A DNA stretch of 64,000 nucleotides from Phytoseiulus persimilis (Eukaryota; Arthropoda; Arachnida; Mesostigmata; Phytoseiidae): NCBI GenBank assembly GCA_037576195.1, contig CM075102.1, forward strand, positions 28,330,745 through 28,394,744, given 5' to 3'. A program made the translations under genes and the position numbers. This document shows, piece after piece, positions 45,851 through 58,823 of this stretch. Each line of letters starts with the position of its first letter. Positions within the stretch are counted from its first letter, which is position 1. The notes below the pieces were generated by a model that was not told the DNA's origin, did no database searches, and was given only the letters and a program-made list of their open reading frames with translations.

Positions 45851-46893
45851 GAGGAAACCTATGGGGTGGTGCAATAAATTGTCGATGTAAGACGAGGAGA
45901 GAGGATCTCTCCCGCGGCTCAAGAGACATGCTTCATACTATTTCAAGCAGAAATAAACTTCGCCTAAAAATCAAGTGCTCAGATTCCCTGATTCCGCCAC
46001 TTCAAGTCTCGACTGCTGGAGAAATAAAGAATCTGCAGGGAATGTCGCCAATGTGATCGTGGCTCATATCCCGAACAAATACAATAATCTCTCGAGAGGA
46101 GGAGGTTTTTCAACATGATTATCACGAACACAGAATCAATCCACGGAGTGCTCCCGAGAATAAAAGAAAGACATATGGATTTTCGAGGGAAAGTTCACGT
46201 CGTTGTCCCTTCCACGCGAGACGATCCGAGAAGGATGATTGGGCCATCCAATCGAATGCGTAGTTTGTGGGAGCGAGCATAACCGACTGCGTCAACAAAG
46301 AACCTTATACATGTCGGGACATGAGTCTACCTCTCGGGGACAATCCTTGAAGATCCTCAGTGATGTGAACGCGTTTGTTCGCGGATGAATGATTGTTACC
46401 GAGCCAACCCAAACAAAGAGAGGCACTAGTATCAAGACCGCGGGTCCTGAATGAGTCGTAATGTAACAGTAGCCTGGAGTCATGAAATCCGAAGAGGTTG
46501 TGACGCTGGCACGTTGACTGCGATCGATCGCGTCATTCCATCCACTGCGGTTCGGAGATGTATTCTCATGTTCCCTTAGGATCAAAGACACGCTCGGAAT
46601 CCCGCTCGCGGATCGAAACTCGGAAGTTTCCTCATCTAGCGCGCCGGTAAGACGATAGAATCGTCGCCGCAAACAGACATTTCATGCCCTCGGGCGGGCA
46701 TCGAGTGAATGAATACCGGCTGTTCACAGACTAGCCAAAGGTTCCCGACAAGATTCCCGAAGAATTATGAACTTTCGGGTGTTGACTTGGAAAAGAAAAG
46801 AGATCGAATGTGGTAACACCGTATATTACGCCAGCCGTAAGTTTACATTATCTAGATACACTACTCATGAGGAACTTGAACGTTCGCGATTAT

Positions 46894-48306
46894 TTAGCTC
46901 GACGACTGGGGCGACGCGGTGGAGGGTCTCTCGGGCTCGCCGGAGCTCTTCGGAACTTCTGCCGCGGGGGGCACAGGAGTTCCCGCATCTTTGGGTGCGG
47001 CAGGAGTCGTCACCTCTTGTGCAGGGGCTGCCGGGGACAGTGCACTGGATGAGCACTCTCTCTTGTCCGGCATTGCTTCTCTTGAGTCGCTTTCGGGCTC
47101 TTTTGCGCTCGGGACACTCTCTGCGACCGGTGTTGCGGCTGTGGAAGAGGCTTCCAACGGCTCCACTTGGGCGTTGCGTGCTGCCGGCGCTACGCTGGAT
47201 GCTTCCGGGGTTTCGCTTGCGTCGGTGGTGGCGATTTTAGTTTCAGAGGCTGGAGCTGAGGTCGTCACCGTGGACTCGGCAGGAGCAGCGGTGGATGAAT
47301 TCGCGGCCGGGTCGGAGGCTTCTGCGGATTGTTTCGTTTCTGTTTTCTTCTCAGCCGCAGCTTCTGATGCTGGGGAGGCGGCCGCGTACTCGGCGACGTC
47401 GGCCGATTTGGCGGGCCCCGTTGGAGCTGGCTCGGAACTCAAAGAGCTCGCTGTTGTTCCGTCGATGTGAATATCTTGTGCGGGGACAACAACGGCATTA
47501 GGATTGGATGCTCCGAAAGAGGGATCTTCGCCACTCAGCGCGAGACTGATTTGGGGTGCGACGGCGGTTTCTCTCGGCGTGGCGGAAACTCCCTCCCGAA
47601 CGACGGGAGTTCTGACGATGCCCGCGCTCTCAACGTTGTCCACCTTCGGAACCAGGGGCAGCATCGTCACTTGTAGAATCACAGGCGGCTGTGACGCGTC
47701 TTGGTAAAGGGATGGATGGTCGAGTCTATTCTCTTGTGTCTCGGAAACGGCTTCGGGAGCGACAATCGGAGTTTCCTCCGTTACGGGGGAATTTTCCGTG
47801 GAGGGGGCTGAAACCTTTGGCTCGGTGGAGGGGGCGGGGGCGGAGTGTGGAAGCGGTGCGTCTTCTCTGACTAGACTCGGTGCGGCGGAGTCTCCGGATT
47901 GGGGAGACTTATCACTCCTTTCCTCAATTTTGACGGGGCTTCCAGTGGTTTTGACGGGGCTTCCAGTGGTTTCGGCGGCAGGAGATTCTGTTGCGCCTCC
48001 GGTGGTCGAACTCGGAGAGGCGCTGGTGCTCACCTCGGTAGTCGGGCTTGACGGAGCCGAAGTCGTCGACGGAATGTCGGTGGAAGATGCGATGGGTGGC
48101 GCGGTGCTCGGAGGAAGCGTCGGAGCACCAGTTGCTCGATCGCGGGTTTCATCCCCTGCGCCATCTACGGTGGTGCCCTGATCGGCCGCTGGAGTCGATG
48201 TTTCATCGGCACTGCGTATTCCTCTTTGGGCTGGTCCGAGGCTTTTGGATGAGCCGAAGTCACTCAAAACCAACACACACAGCGCAACGAACGAAAACAC
48301 TTTCAT
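46894..48306 (-). CDS. Secreted mucin-like Ser/Thr/Pro/Ala-rich protein
   Basis: About 470 residues in one exon. I take the start at ATG 48,306 (MKVFSFVALCVLVLS), a clear signal peptide; the frame is open 5 codons further, but with no ATG. The rest is low-complexity: TTSAPSSPTTEVSTSASPS and similar, with short repeats (TTGSPVK twice) and few aromatic residues, almost without cysteine. This suits heavy O-glycosylation, as in mucins, peritrophic or salivary secreted proteins; no known domain was recognised. The last ~194 residues exist as broken copies in every array unit. It is convergent with ILP copy F. Confidence 0.75.
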   Translation of the reverse strand: MKVFSFVALCVLVLSDFGSSKSLGPAQRGIRSADETSTPAADQGTTVDGAGDETRDRATGAPTLPPSTAPPIASSTDIPSTTSAPSSPTTEVSTSASPSSTTGGATESPAAETTGSPVKTTGSPVKIEERSDKSPQSGDSAAPSLVREDAPLPHSAPAPSTEPKVSAPSTENSPVTEETPIVAPEAVSETQENRLDHPSLYQDASQPPVILQVTMLPLVPKVDNVESAGIVRTPVVREGVSATPRETAVAPQISLALSGEDPSFGASNPNAVVVPAQDIHIDGTTASSLSSEPAPTGPAKSADVAEYAAASPASEAAAEKKTETKQSAEASDPAANSSTAAPAESTVTTSAPASETKIATTDASETPEASSVAPAARNAQVEPLEASSTAATPVAESVPSAKEPESDSREAMPDKRECSSSALSPAAPAQEVTTPAAPKDAGTPVPPAAEVPKSSGEPERPSTASPQSSS

Positions 48307-48359
48307 TATGGATGGTTTCAATCAACTGCACATTGATGATATTGTGCTCGCCTGCAAGA

Positions 48360-48404
48360 CTATGATAGTTGTGAGGGAGCGAGGGTTCGGCGGCGCACTT
48401 TATA
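48360..48404 (-). promoter_or_regulatory. Promoter of the mucin-like gene
   Basis: On the minus strand TATAAAG (48,404-48,398) lies about 92 bases before the start codon, after GGC. A start of transcription near 48,370 would leave a 5'UTR of about 60 bases. None of the partial mucin copies contains this region. Confidence 0.6.
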
Positions 48405-48409
48405 GCCAA

Positions 48410-51400
48410 TGCCGATGGCGGAGGAGGCGATGAAGGAGGAGGCGAACGAGATGACCCTCAACGGACTTGTGTTTGCGAGTTCTATGGCGGCGGACTAGGA
48501 GGCATCGTATGAACGCCATAAGCACAACTGGTTGTGTAATCAGGGGCCGGGCGACCGATCAATGGACCAAGCGAGACACCGGCCAGGTTATGCAAGCCCC
48601 CGGTCATCTCCGAACAACCCGGAAGAGAGAACAGCTTAGAAAATGTTTCTTCACTCCGGATGACCACCAAGAAAGCGACCTCTCGCTTGCTCGCTAGCAT
48701 CGTTGACCGATGAGATGCACCTAGAGAGTCCCAAACACGTTTCTGGTAATGAAAACGACTCATACTCAGTCACTGGCCAGGAGCCGATCGGTGGTGACTG
48801 TACGGATGGACGAATGGGCGGCTTTTTTAGGCAGAGAGCTCTTGGCGGGCGGTGGTTTTCGTTCGCATGAGTGTCAGCTGAAGCGCAACGAGTTCCATTG
48901 GACTTCCGAGCAAATAGATTCGCTGGCCCTTGTGGCTCTGGTCGCGAGCGATTTTCTGTCCGAACAGATTTTTCTCTTCCTTCCCTCAGACTGTAAGTCC
49001 GTCGGCCGGGCGGTACACAGCTACTGACAAGTAGTGGATCATCTTCCCAAATATACTGCGCGTTCCAGAAATGCGACGTGTTTTTCGCAATCCCGAGCTC
49101 CTACTCTGGCGAAATCCAAGAAGACGCTCCAGCTCCCTCTGCCAGTCTAACTGTGGGATTGATATTCCGCCTCGTATGAGCCGGGACGGGAAAATCGAAG
49201 CAGCAGAGGAGTACTGAAATATTCGAGACAGCAATCCTAAATAATGGCAATTAGTTCGAGTGGAGCTCTGCACAGTCAAGCTCAGCCACTCAATAATTCA
49301 TTGCTGGAGAAATTAGGCTGAACTGATCAGCATGAGGTTGGTCCGAGATCGGCTACACGCCATGCGATGCGCACCGAAAGCTGAGGGTCCGCCGCCGAAG
49401 TGAATGAGTCTGTTTCACCCGATTTTTGCGAGGATACTTTTTCTTGCATCCCCATTTTCAGGATTCGGGAGTTTTCCCCTTGTTGCACCGGCGTGAGCGT
49501 GGAAATTTCCACTGCGTTTTCGGTGTCAACCTCGCGAGGCACAACAATGTTGTCATAGAAATCTTCTGATGGGAGCTTGCTCAACTTCACACGGGTTCAA
49601 ACTGTCGCAGAAGACCGTCAGAAAAATCTTCGGTGGATCGTTAAGGACCGCAGAACCATTCAAAGAAAGTTGAGAAGGAGAACTTGGTAATGGAAATCAC
49701 GGCGTAATGGACAACGACGTGTGACGGCTTGTTGCAGCTTCTCGAAATATCTGACTGAAAGGAGGAAAAAAAGCCAAAAGTACCAAAAATGGAATTGCAT
49801 TCAAAACTTGTTCCCTCAGAAGTTTCTTCTGAAATTTCAACACATCGGACAAAAGCCAAACAGCGCTATGAACGGAGCAACGATGAAGACATTCGGCGTC
49901 ACACATCAACCCCATAGAATATCGCAGGCAGATTAGCAACCAAACATTCTGAACGCGGCATAATTTGCCCTATGCCGATTCCCCTTACAAAACGACAGAC
50001 TAGGAGTTCTCCTGCGAAAGGAATCAAAAGTGTGAAACTAATGTATTTTTGACAGTGTTTCTTCACATGACGCATCGTTATCATCATGTCTGCCACCGAC
50101 GTCCTTGACGCATCACCGCTCAAAAGCGAGCTCCCGCTCAAACTCGTCCGGCGACCACTCTCCGTATTTATCTTCTGAGCATGAAAAACATGTGGGAGCA
50201 ATTGGTTCCATGATCTCAGGCTTTGCATGTGTGGCGAGATTGATGAATGAAGACGACCCAGACAGTCGCGCTGCGTTGAGATTAAGGTTCGTGAGAAGCG
50301 TTAGGATAATCAGCGATCTGCTGTGCCCCACGGCCGAGGATTCTCAAATGTCCACGCCACTGGAAAACTTTCCCATGATTCTGCTCAGAAATAGTTTGGT
50401 TCTCCTCCGGAACACCGTCAGCTGATAGGACGTCAGTTTCTCCCCGTTCAATGAATTGATATTCCGAGGCATATCTTGATCATAAGCTTCCTGGATTTGG
50501 AAAACGACTTCAAGCGACATTTCGGAGCGGAAAAGAGATGATTTGAGCTTCTATCACTGGAACGGCTTCATCATAGGGCGGAACTGGTCTAGAGTTCAAG
50601 TTTCGATGAATAACCTCACTTGTTGGGATACACAATTAACGGACTGCAGTTGAAGCGGAGGTGAGAAAACTAACTCGGACACGGTGGACAGGTGGAACGA
50701 GGTGAAGTCATCTTGAACAATGCGTGGATTTCAGGAAGAATGGATTGTTTTCAAACATTTGAGAAAAATAAGAGTATTTTGGCGTCTCTCCAAAACTATT
50801 TCTGCGCCTTCCTGAAGCGTGGGTCTCGCGTCCCTTGATTCCGGTGATCTGCGATTCGATGTTCGATTAGCATCGCCGAGTAATGAGATTTGGCTGACTT
50901 CGCACCTGACGTCGGAGAATCGCAGATGAGAAATAGTCAAACAAAGTTCTGAGAGAGCGAGCGAGCGAGCGATCTTGTCCGAGAAATTCCTACCCAAACA
51001 CTCATCGCGACGGGCACTTTCGGGCATTCTGCGAGCAAATCGAATCCGACTGAAGCTGTCGTTCGGAGTGAAATCGATGAGGTTCAGTTCTGCGACTTCT
51101 AGTAATTAGCGATTGATCCATTCCATCAAGGCGAAGCAGCACAACACACGAACAGACGTCTCGCATAGAAGTTTTTATCGATAGTTTAGCACAAAGGTCA
51201 CTTGAGCTTCGTGCGTGATTCAGTTGACAACACGCGGCTCGTATGAATGCTCGCTGTTGACTAAATGGCCGTCTCGGTGATTGTTTAGTCGGGGTGATAT
51301 ATGAGCTATGGTCTCTAGTTTGCTTGTAGAGCACGAACCTCGTTCGGAAACGTGGTCTGCCGCGCTTCATTCTTGTGATGCGGTCCAACGTAGGAACCAT

Positions 51401-53000
51401 ACGATAGCTCACTCACCAAGCGGATAATGTTAACCGCTCGAGTGTGTGTCATCTGACTGCGTTGAACGTTGGGGTGGATTCCAGCGAGAGCATTCAGCGC
51501 TCCCAGAAGTCTGAGCTTCCAGTGGAATTTTCTAAATTCTGTGTCATGTTGTTCCCAGGTGAATAGCTGACCACGCATTGGTTCCATGCCGTTTTATGCC
51601 GAGCCGACCGGCGAGCGGCAGTGGGCTGAGTTTCAGCGAACATCCTCTACATTTGAAAACAAGTCGCGTAACAATGAAAGTTAGAACACAACGAGTCGAC
51701 AAGACAATTAAAAGCTACAATTTCCATCTTCTTTTTTCCAGTTGGCTTCCCTGATACTCGAATTGTTTCGGAGTTCTGGAAACTCTATTCCTGTTAGCCA
51801 CGGTTTCAACAATGCCACGATGTGCGCTTTCGTCGTCAGCGATCTTTCGTCGATGGTGCACCTCCCTGATGAGTCCCTTGACATGTGGTTACGAGAGGAA
51901 CCCGGTTTTCTTTTGTTTCCGAGTGAGGAAGTCATTGCGCTTCTCAGCCCTTGGAGTTTTCCAGCGGGAAGGAGCTCATCGGGCTCGGAGAAACTCGAAG
52001 GCGCGTAACAGCAGAAATCAATGAAGTCACCAAGGATCAATGCATTCAAGATTCTGTAAACTATGTTCGGAGATTCTAGGAATCCCACCGTTATCCCGCA
52101 CGGTGCTAGTCACCGGAGCACAGAAAATCCCAGCCATCCATCGCAGATCCGATGTATTAGCGCATCGGATCCGGATTATTCAAAAAACACAGTCAGCTGT
52201 CCAAGAATCGTTGTTGTATCGCACGATGAGCACGCGCCTTGAGCTCCGTCATCAGGAACGTTAGCCGGAGGGCGCCCGCTCATATGTAGTGCCAAGAGCT
52301 GCGTTTCTTTCCGTTGTCGACTGGAAACTGACTCAGAGGTTTCTCGCCGCCGGTGAATAGCCATTGAGCGGAATCGTTAGCATTATGAAAGACGAATCCG
52401 ACAAAACGGCACCGATCGAAGGCTAAGACTGCCATCGGTGGTTAACTCATCGGCCGACGGCGCCGGTGCGATGGTCTTGCGTCGACAACAGACACGCTTT
52501 GCCAAGTGAGGAACTTCCGTCTTCTGTGGATTCACAGATCTGGACGGATTTCTGCGTATTTAGCGTACGGATCCCCGTTGCGATTATTTCGAAAGCCTGT
52601 GGCAGGACGATCTATTCCGAAAGTCGGAAATACAATAATGGTATGTGAGAACGGTGGGTGATCACAGCACGCTTGAGCTTTGCCTCGCACCTGAACTTGA
52701 CCGCAACCAAGAACTTCTGACAGGAGGCTCCTTGCCCGCTAGCGTTTTCGGGCGATATCTCGACAACGAGACAGTTGCGAGGAGGAGTCCGCTCGCAGAC
52801 AGAACGCCCTGAAACGAATATGGCCATCACGGCTCCCGGTGGCTGCAGCGCGAATTGTGATAGAAGCCTCTGTGAAAAATTGTGTGACAGAGAAGAAGGA
52901 AGAGATGGAACCCGAGAGAATCCAAAGCAAAGGTCACAACCAGCACCGTCAATGGCTGAGCCTTTTTTCATTTTCGCTGTGTCCGTTCTTGTGATTCTTC
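48410..53000. other. Upstream flank, no gene supported
   Basis: Outside the array, unique within the window. Short open frames on both strands show no signal peptide, domain or splice pattern that I can defend. A (GAGC)n-like run lies at 50,955-50,981. It could be intergenic or intronic. Confidence 0.5.
50955..50981. repeat. GAGC simple repeat
   Basis: GAGCGAGCGAGCGAGCGATC, a short tetranucleotide run. Confidence 0.8.
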
Positions 53001-56000
53001 TGAATTTCTAGAGCTCCGACGCAGCATCGCTCCCAACAGCGGAGGCGAACGAAAAACAGAAATTCGAGTTACGTAGAAGAGAGGAAAGCTTGAGAAGTAA
53101 AACTGAAAATGTCTGCCCGCTCCTACCGACAATCGAATCGTACAGTCCTCGCCCCGCTCACAGGGCAGCATCAGGCTGTGGAATAACTCGATAATCGCGG
53201 CCTGTTACTCGCTAAAGGTCCGTCGGACATTCTACGAAATTCCGTTTTCTCGTCGCACCAGACGAAACGCAATTCGCTTCCTCGGTTGCCAGCCAAGCGA
53301 AGCCGCTCCGATGTTCCATCGATGGATCAGAAATGCGCGCCAATAGATCTCTGTTCGGTATTCGCTCCAGTGTTCTGAGGCCTTCGTCAAACTCGCGGAC
53401 GAGCCGCAGCAGCTCAGTCGAAGACACGGAGTCGCGTCGACGTTCATGCGGCGGAAACTCTCATTCGCCGCGGCGGGCTCGGGCCGCACAATTTAGAGTG
53501 TCTGTCGGAGGAGAGAACTGAGATCATTCAATTGGCACCTCATTCTGCCCGTCTCCGCTCGGACACGGCTCGAAAAAGTTGTTCGGGAGCGAGGAATCGT
53601 TCTCCGGCCAGGAGTTCGACCGATCGGCAGAGTTCCGAGGCTCGAGAGCGGCAAACAGTCGGGGAGAGTGTGAGAGAGAGCAGCTTACAGGCAGCATAGT
53701 TAGCCATCAGAATTGTAAATATCGACGATATCTCAGTCCTCGCCGGTGGAAGGCGAGGCTAGCGGCACTCGTCCGCTTCCACTGAGTTGATCTAAGTTAA
53801 CTTGGGATCTGCCATGAACAGCAACCGAGGTGTCACTAGAGAATCGCCGTCTAGTCGCTCTGCCAGCCTGGCTTGCTAGCACAAGCGGGTAAGCTGGCTG
53901 GCTGGCATATGAAGCATGCCAAACTTGTGTGACACACAGACGGCAAGATGGCAACTCCGATCGCTGCTGCTGTCGATACTCGCAGTCGTGTAGCATCCAC
54001 GTCAAGCCGGAACTGAACTCTCGGTGTGCCGCTGACACAGCCGTGAAATCGCACTCAGTCAGAATCAAGGGTCGGATGAGCGCGTGAGCACACCGTAGCT
54101 CGTTTCGTGACTTGGAGTCTGTTTCTAATTGAGCATTTCCCTGAAAGCCACAGAATGCAACGATGCTTCAAGGGCCAGAGAGCGGCGTGGTGAAACAGGG
54201 GGCCACAGGAGAGGAAAAAATCTTTAGGCTGGCAACGATGATGATGCCGAGCGGAAATCATTGAAATGCCAAACCCGTGTCGGTTCACAACCTGGGGAAG
54301 CGAGACCGGCGTCGCAGAGCTTGCGGTGGACATGCCCCACTGGCTTCCCGAGTTCTGATGCGGAGTTCTGCGCTGAGCCGTGGTCGTCTCGAAAAGAAGA
54401 CCAAATTGTTTTTCTGACTCGAGAAAATGCGCCCGGGACAGAGTCCCTCCAGCCGAAGCCCGACCAATATTCAGCGTCCGAGATTGAAATGCATGTGTGG
54501 ATGACCGGCTTTGGAGGACTCTCTTTCGGCAGCGTGAGCAGCCGCCCTTTTCGAAGCTCTGTTTGTGAGACCAAAATGCAAAAACAGCCGCTCAAGTCTC
54601 TGAGCATTGTATTTCGTCTTGCCGCATTTAGCCTGATGATACCTGGTCGTACAGGACCGAGGCCCGACGACGATCGAGAAAGGGTTGTGGGCTTTAATTA
54701 CCTCCCCTGATATTGGTCCGATGGGGGGCACGCGAACTATCCATCAGCGCTGCACCTCCCGAGAGGTGCGGCGTGTTTGTGCCTCGCCGAACTCCCACTC
54801 CGAAGCTGTCTGTGTGTGATCGAAAAGTGGAATAGTTGATGTTTCTCGTTTTTGCTCTGACTTGTCCCGCTCGCGAAGAGTCTCCATGCGAAAAGCCGGT
54901 TTCATCGTATCGTACTCGGCTCCGTCTCCGGACACGCCGGTTCCGGACTGGATTCGACGGGATTGAGAATCGACCCGCAAACTTTCGGTAGCGTTCCGCC
55001 CCACCCTCACAGCGGGAACCCTGTCCTGGAATGGAATTAATTTAAAATTCTTTCAAAGTTTGAATTGTGAGAGCGAAAGCAGGTGTAAATAAAGCTTGGT
55101 AGTTATTACAACGTCCCGAGATTGATTGACCTGTTCGAAGAGAGAGATCCGGTGGTCGATGAATGCCGGCGCGTGTATCTAGCCGACCCGCAATCATCAC
55201 TGCGCTGACGAATCCATCGCGGCGGACGTTTCCCGAACAACTTCGAAGAAGAGCGCTGAACGCAACGGTGGTAGGTTGGTAGAGACGGAAACAGATCTCT
55301 CTCGAAGTTCAGCGGAGACATTTCTCGGATGGTTCCGTCCCTTCCAGGGATTTCCTCGCTGGTGAGAAGCCTGTGCGAGGAGGTCGTAGCCGAACGCGTC
55401 GTGTCGACGCTCGGACTGTTCTCCCTTTCAATTAGGTGTCCCGAATGGATACATATCTGGGTGTTCGGAGGAGCGTACCCTGTGCATTTGTCCCAGAAGG
55501 CAGCCCATTTTTTTCCCGCTCAGTCATAAAAGGAAGCGAAGCTCATCACCTTCTTCTCGGTGGAGGTAGTTGTACTATGATCGATGTATGCGAATCAGGG
55601 ACTGATTCAGAGCCCAAGCAGCGACGCCTTGAAAGGAGCGCGTGCACAAGCGGGAGGCATGGGCGAGCGCCCAGGAGAACCGCGGGACGAGGGTCAGAGA
55701 GCGTAACAACAAAGATTATGACGGATTCTCTTTAGCCGCTGCGCTCGCTATCCGAATAGAGCTCAAGCGAGAATAGAACAGTCGGCGAAAGTCGCCAGCA
55801 TTTTGATGTTGTACTAACAACCATCCTCGGCGGAGCCGCCACGAGGGCTGGGAGACGAACAGCGGTACTGAAGAGAGCAAGCTAGCGCAGGACTCGGAGG
55901 CCTAGCCACCGATGACTGGAGTGCTGAGTTGTGAAGCAGGGGTCGATGGAAGGAAGGTTCCTTCCCTGCGGCTGAGCTGCCTTCGGAGGAGTTGAGTAGG

Positions 56001-58000
56001 GAAGGAAACTCCTGTATGATATCTGGAGATTCGCTCTATACAGTACGCACGCCAGGTACCGATCCGAATGCATCAAGGAAGTGAAAGACCGAGGCTCGAG
56101 GTTTCTGAGAGCGAGAAGCCCCACTCCTGGATCGTGATCCCCACAAAGACGTCTCTCGGTGCAGACACGGAGAACCAGAGATTTCACGCGGTTCCGATCC
56201 ACACCTGGCCGTGGATTCCTCCTTGTCTGTTCAACTGGAACTTCAAAGACCGGAATGACCGCGCGATAGCCCAGCTTCTCTTGAATCGATCAGAATTGGA
56301 GATTTTTGCGGCTAGTCTTCCTTCGCTCCTGGGTTTGAGAAGTGTTCTAGCCAGAATCGCGGCATTAGCAGGTGAATCATGTACTAATTTCTGAATGTTT
56401 TTTTGAGACCTAATTGGCCAGGGTGTTTTTGAATCCGTCGCGGGTGGGAAATTCCGTCGTGTGTGGGGCTTGGCTCCAGGTAGCGGAGATGGCGGAGGGT
56501 CGCATGATGAGTTGCTGAGGGTGTTCTGCACGAATCCCAACCATCAAAATTTGCAACCGATTGTGAGATGAGACCTCGAGGCCTCTCCTTCACGTATAAA
56601 ACCATTTCAAATCATGTCAAATCTGCGTTCAGTGATGCCCCGAGCTCAAAGTACTAAATTACAGCGATCAGTAGGTGCATATATGAAACCGAAAAAGATG
56701 TAGTTGATCAGCGTTACGATAACAGAGCCAATGAAGGCGATGGCGATAAAAAGTGCAGCGCTCGGCGTGCCAGCAAACGAGAACAGTTAGTAATCGAAAC
56801 TGTTTTATGATGGACCGCGGAAGGTTAAAAACGAGACGGATGGAAGGGTCGAACACCGTCGGCTTCGATGGATGGCTCCACTCCGTTAATAATTAAGCAG
56901 CATAACCTCACGGGTTTTTGCTTGAGCAGGAGCACGCCGAGGAAATACGAACTGAAGTCAACGTTGACTTTGTCGCCTCGCTCGCTGATTGCTCCGCGCG
57001 TGTCTATGGAACACAAATCGAAGCAATATTTTGTTGGAGCTCCGCTCCCCATATGACTCGCACGATGCTGCGATCAGCGAAGCTTGGAGTTCTACCTGAA
57101 GTGATACAGATCGTCAGAATGAGAGCGAAAAAACGCCACAAGGCTCTGTTCTCGATTCCATCATCTCATCATGAATCCGATGGACTCTGTTATAATTCCG
57201 AGCGCAACCCAGGCGAAATTTCCCAGAGCTTTCAGAAGTGCTCCGCTGTAGCAGACACGCCGAATGACACTTCCGAGTCGTTCTCAAGTCGCTCGTAACC
57301 GTCAACGAGAGGCCCCGTTCGCTGTACCACTGCTTGGTCATCTTGTACGTGTTCGAACGATGCTCTCTTGGACTGGACAACACGGGTGGGAACCATCTCC
57401 GAAGATTGTACCATTAGAACATTCAAATACGTGGACCGTGATGGTACCCAAGGCATATATGAATACCGATGGTTGCAGTCTAGGACGCCGGGGTCTCAAC
57501 ACGCTGGGATCATAATTCCAATCTTATTCTTATCGTTCAGGTCCCGGGCAGCATCGATGAGAATCACGGAATCAGGGAAAACCGTTGTTTCGAGATTGTT
57601 GTCATCAGTACTGGAATTTTGTATCGTTCCTGCTGCCGGATGATCGGGCTCTCCGCACTGCCGAAGTTCACAACGGGCTCGATGATTCTCAAGTTGTTCA
57701 CTTCAGCCCAAAATCCATGCAAGCGGCCACTCAGCTGTTCTAGATTACCCACTGAAGACAAAAGCGTCCCACCTGTCTAACGAACGTTGATTCCTGAAAC
57801 TAGCCGTTGCTTGTTGTTTGTTCGGCGGACCATGCGCTCGTCCGTTGATTCCTCCTTTTCACTAATCCTCGTAAAGCACTTCGTCCCAAAACCCATTTGG
57901 TCCGTCGTCCGGTGCATGGCCAGAGGAAATACGATTACTCTCAAATATCGTTAAAAGTGTTGTTGCTTGTGAGTGTCCGCGCATCCTATCTTTCCCGCGG
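53000..58000. other. Flank, no gene supported
   Basis: No open frame above about 150 codons and none with a recognised motif. A CTGG/GGCT-rich patch lies at 53,858-53,912 (AAGCTGGCTGGCTGGCATA). A TATAAAAC motif at 56,594 has no coding sequence that I can link to it. Confidence 0.45.
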
Positions 58001-58779
58001 GACTTTCGTGGTATTTATCACACGGACGGTCACTCGCCTGGCTAGCCGGCAAACAGGCAAACGAGTGAGCGGGTGGACGAGCAGGCTGTTCTTTCCCGCA
58101 ACTTGGTTGTGTCCGAACGATGTTGCGGGTTGGGAGCCAGCGGGCGGACGACCGTACTCTCGGACGAACGGTGGTCGCAGCGGGGAAATTGAAGGTTTTA
58201 AATGCCTCGGACATGTCTTCTCATTTGATGTCGTCCCTTTGAAGAGCTACTACTCTATCTCTCTGGCTCTCTCCCGCACAGCAACAGCAGAAACAAGAGC
58301 GGTGGCTTTTTATGTCGCGGCACAATTCGAACGTTCAAAGCAATTTGAAGAGTTGTGCAGCGGCGGAATCGTCGTACAGGCACGAGTTCCTTTACGCCCG
58401 CATCCGCGCACTTCTTGCTGAGTCAACAAGACGCTCTCCCTCTTGCACGCCATCAGAGGCATGAATTACGACAGCGATCTGTACGGGATACCCTCCGATC
58501 TTTCTCGAGCTCAACCCAATGTGTGACCACAACGATTCGTATCAGGCTCCACCGACTGTTCCTGGTTCGCGGCCGAAGAGGAGATAGGTATTGGATTCAT
58601 CAAATCAGTCATCCGAGCCGATTTCGGAAAAAAATCAGCTCGATATGGATTGAACCTCGCACTGAGGACAGGGAAATGAGATGATTCCTCTGGGCGTTCT
58701 CGCGGATCTACCAGAAAGCATCGCGACTTCCGCGCCTAGTCGAGCCCGCGGTTCCTAATAGCCCATAATATGCGGGTAA

Positions 58780-58823
58780 GTTGTCGCGGTTGCCGTCGAT
58801 GTTGTTGTCGTTGTCGATTGTTC
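58780..58823. repeat. GTT/GTC trinucleotide-like repeat
   Basis: Degenerate run including GATGTTGTTGTCGTTGTCG. Confidence 0.75.

Larger units (their letters stand above)
38467..46520. repeat. Tandem array unit F
   Basis: The last array unit before the single-copy mucin gene. It lacks the usual first ~150 bases of a unit, holds the longest LINE copy with a MITE inside it, and has an unrelated longer sequence in the ILP intron. Confidence 0.85.

Noticed and set aside
1..46520. CRISPR-like or rDNA-like array
   Set aside because: Repeat period is kilobases, units carry spliced genes, and no rRNA or short direct repeat/spacer pattern is present.
48307..48321. Five extra codons upstream of the mucin ATG
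   Set aside because: The frame is open there, but the first codon is TTG; ATG 48,306 begins a typical signal peptide.
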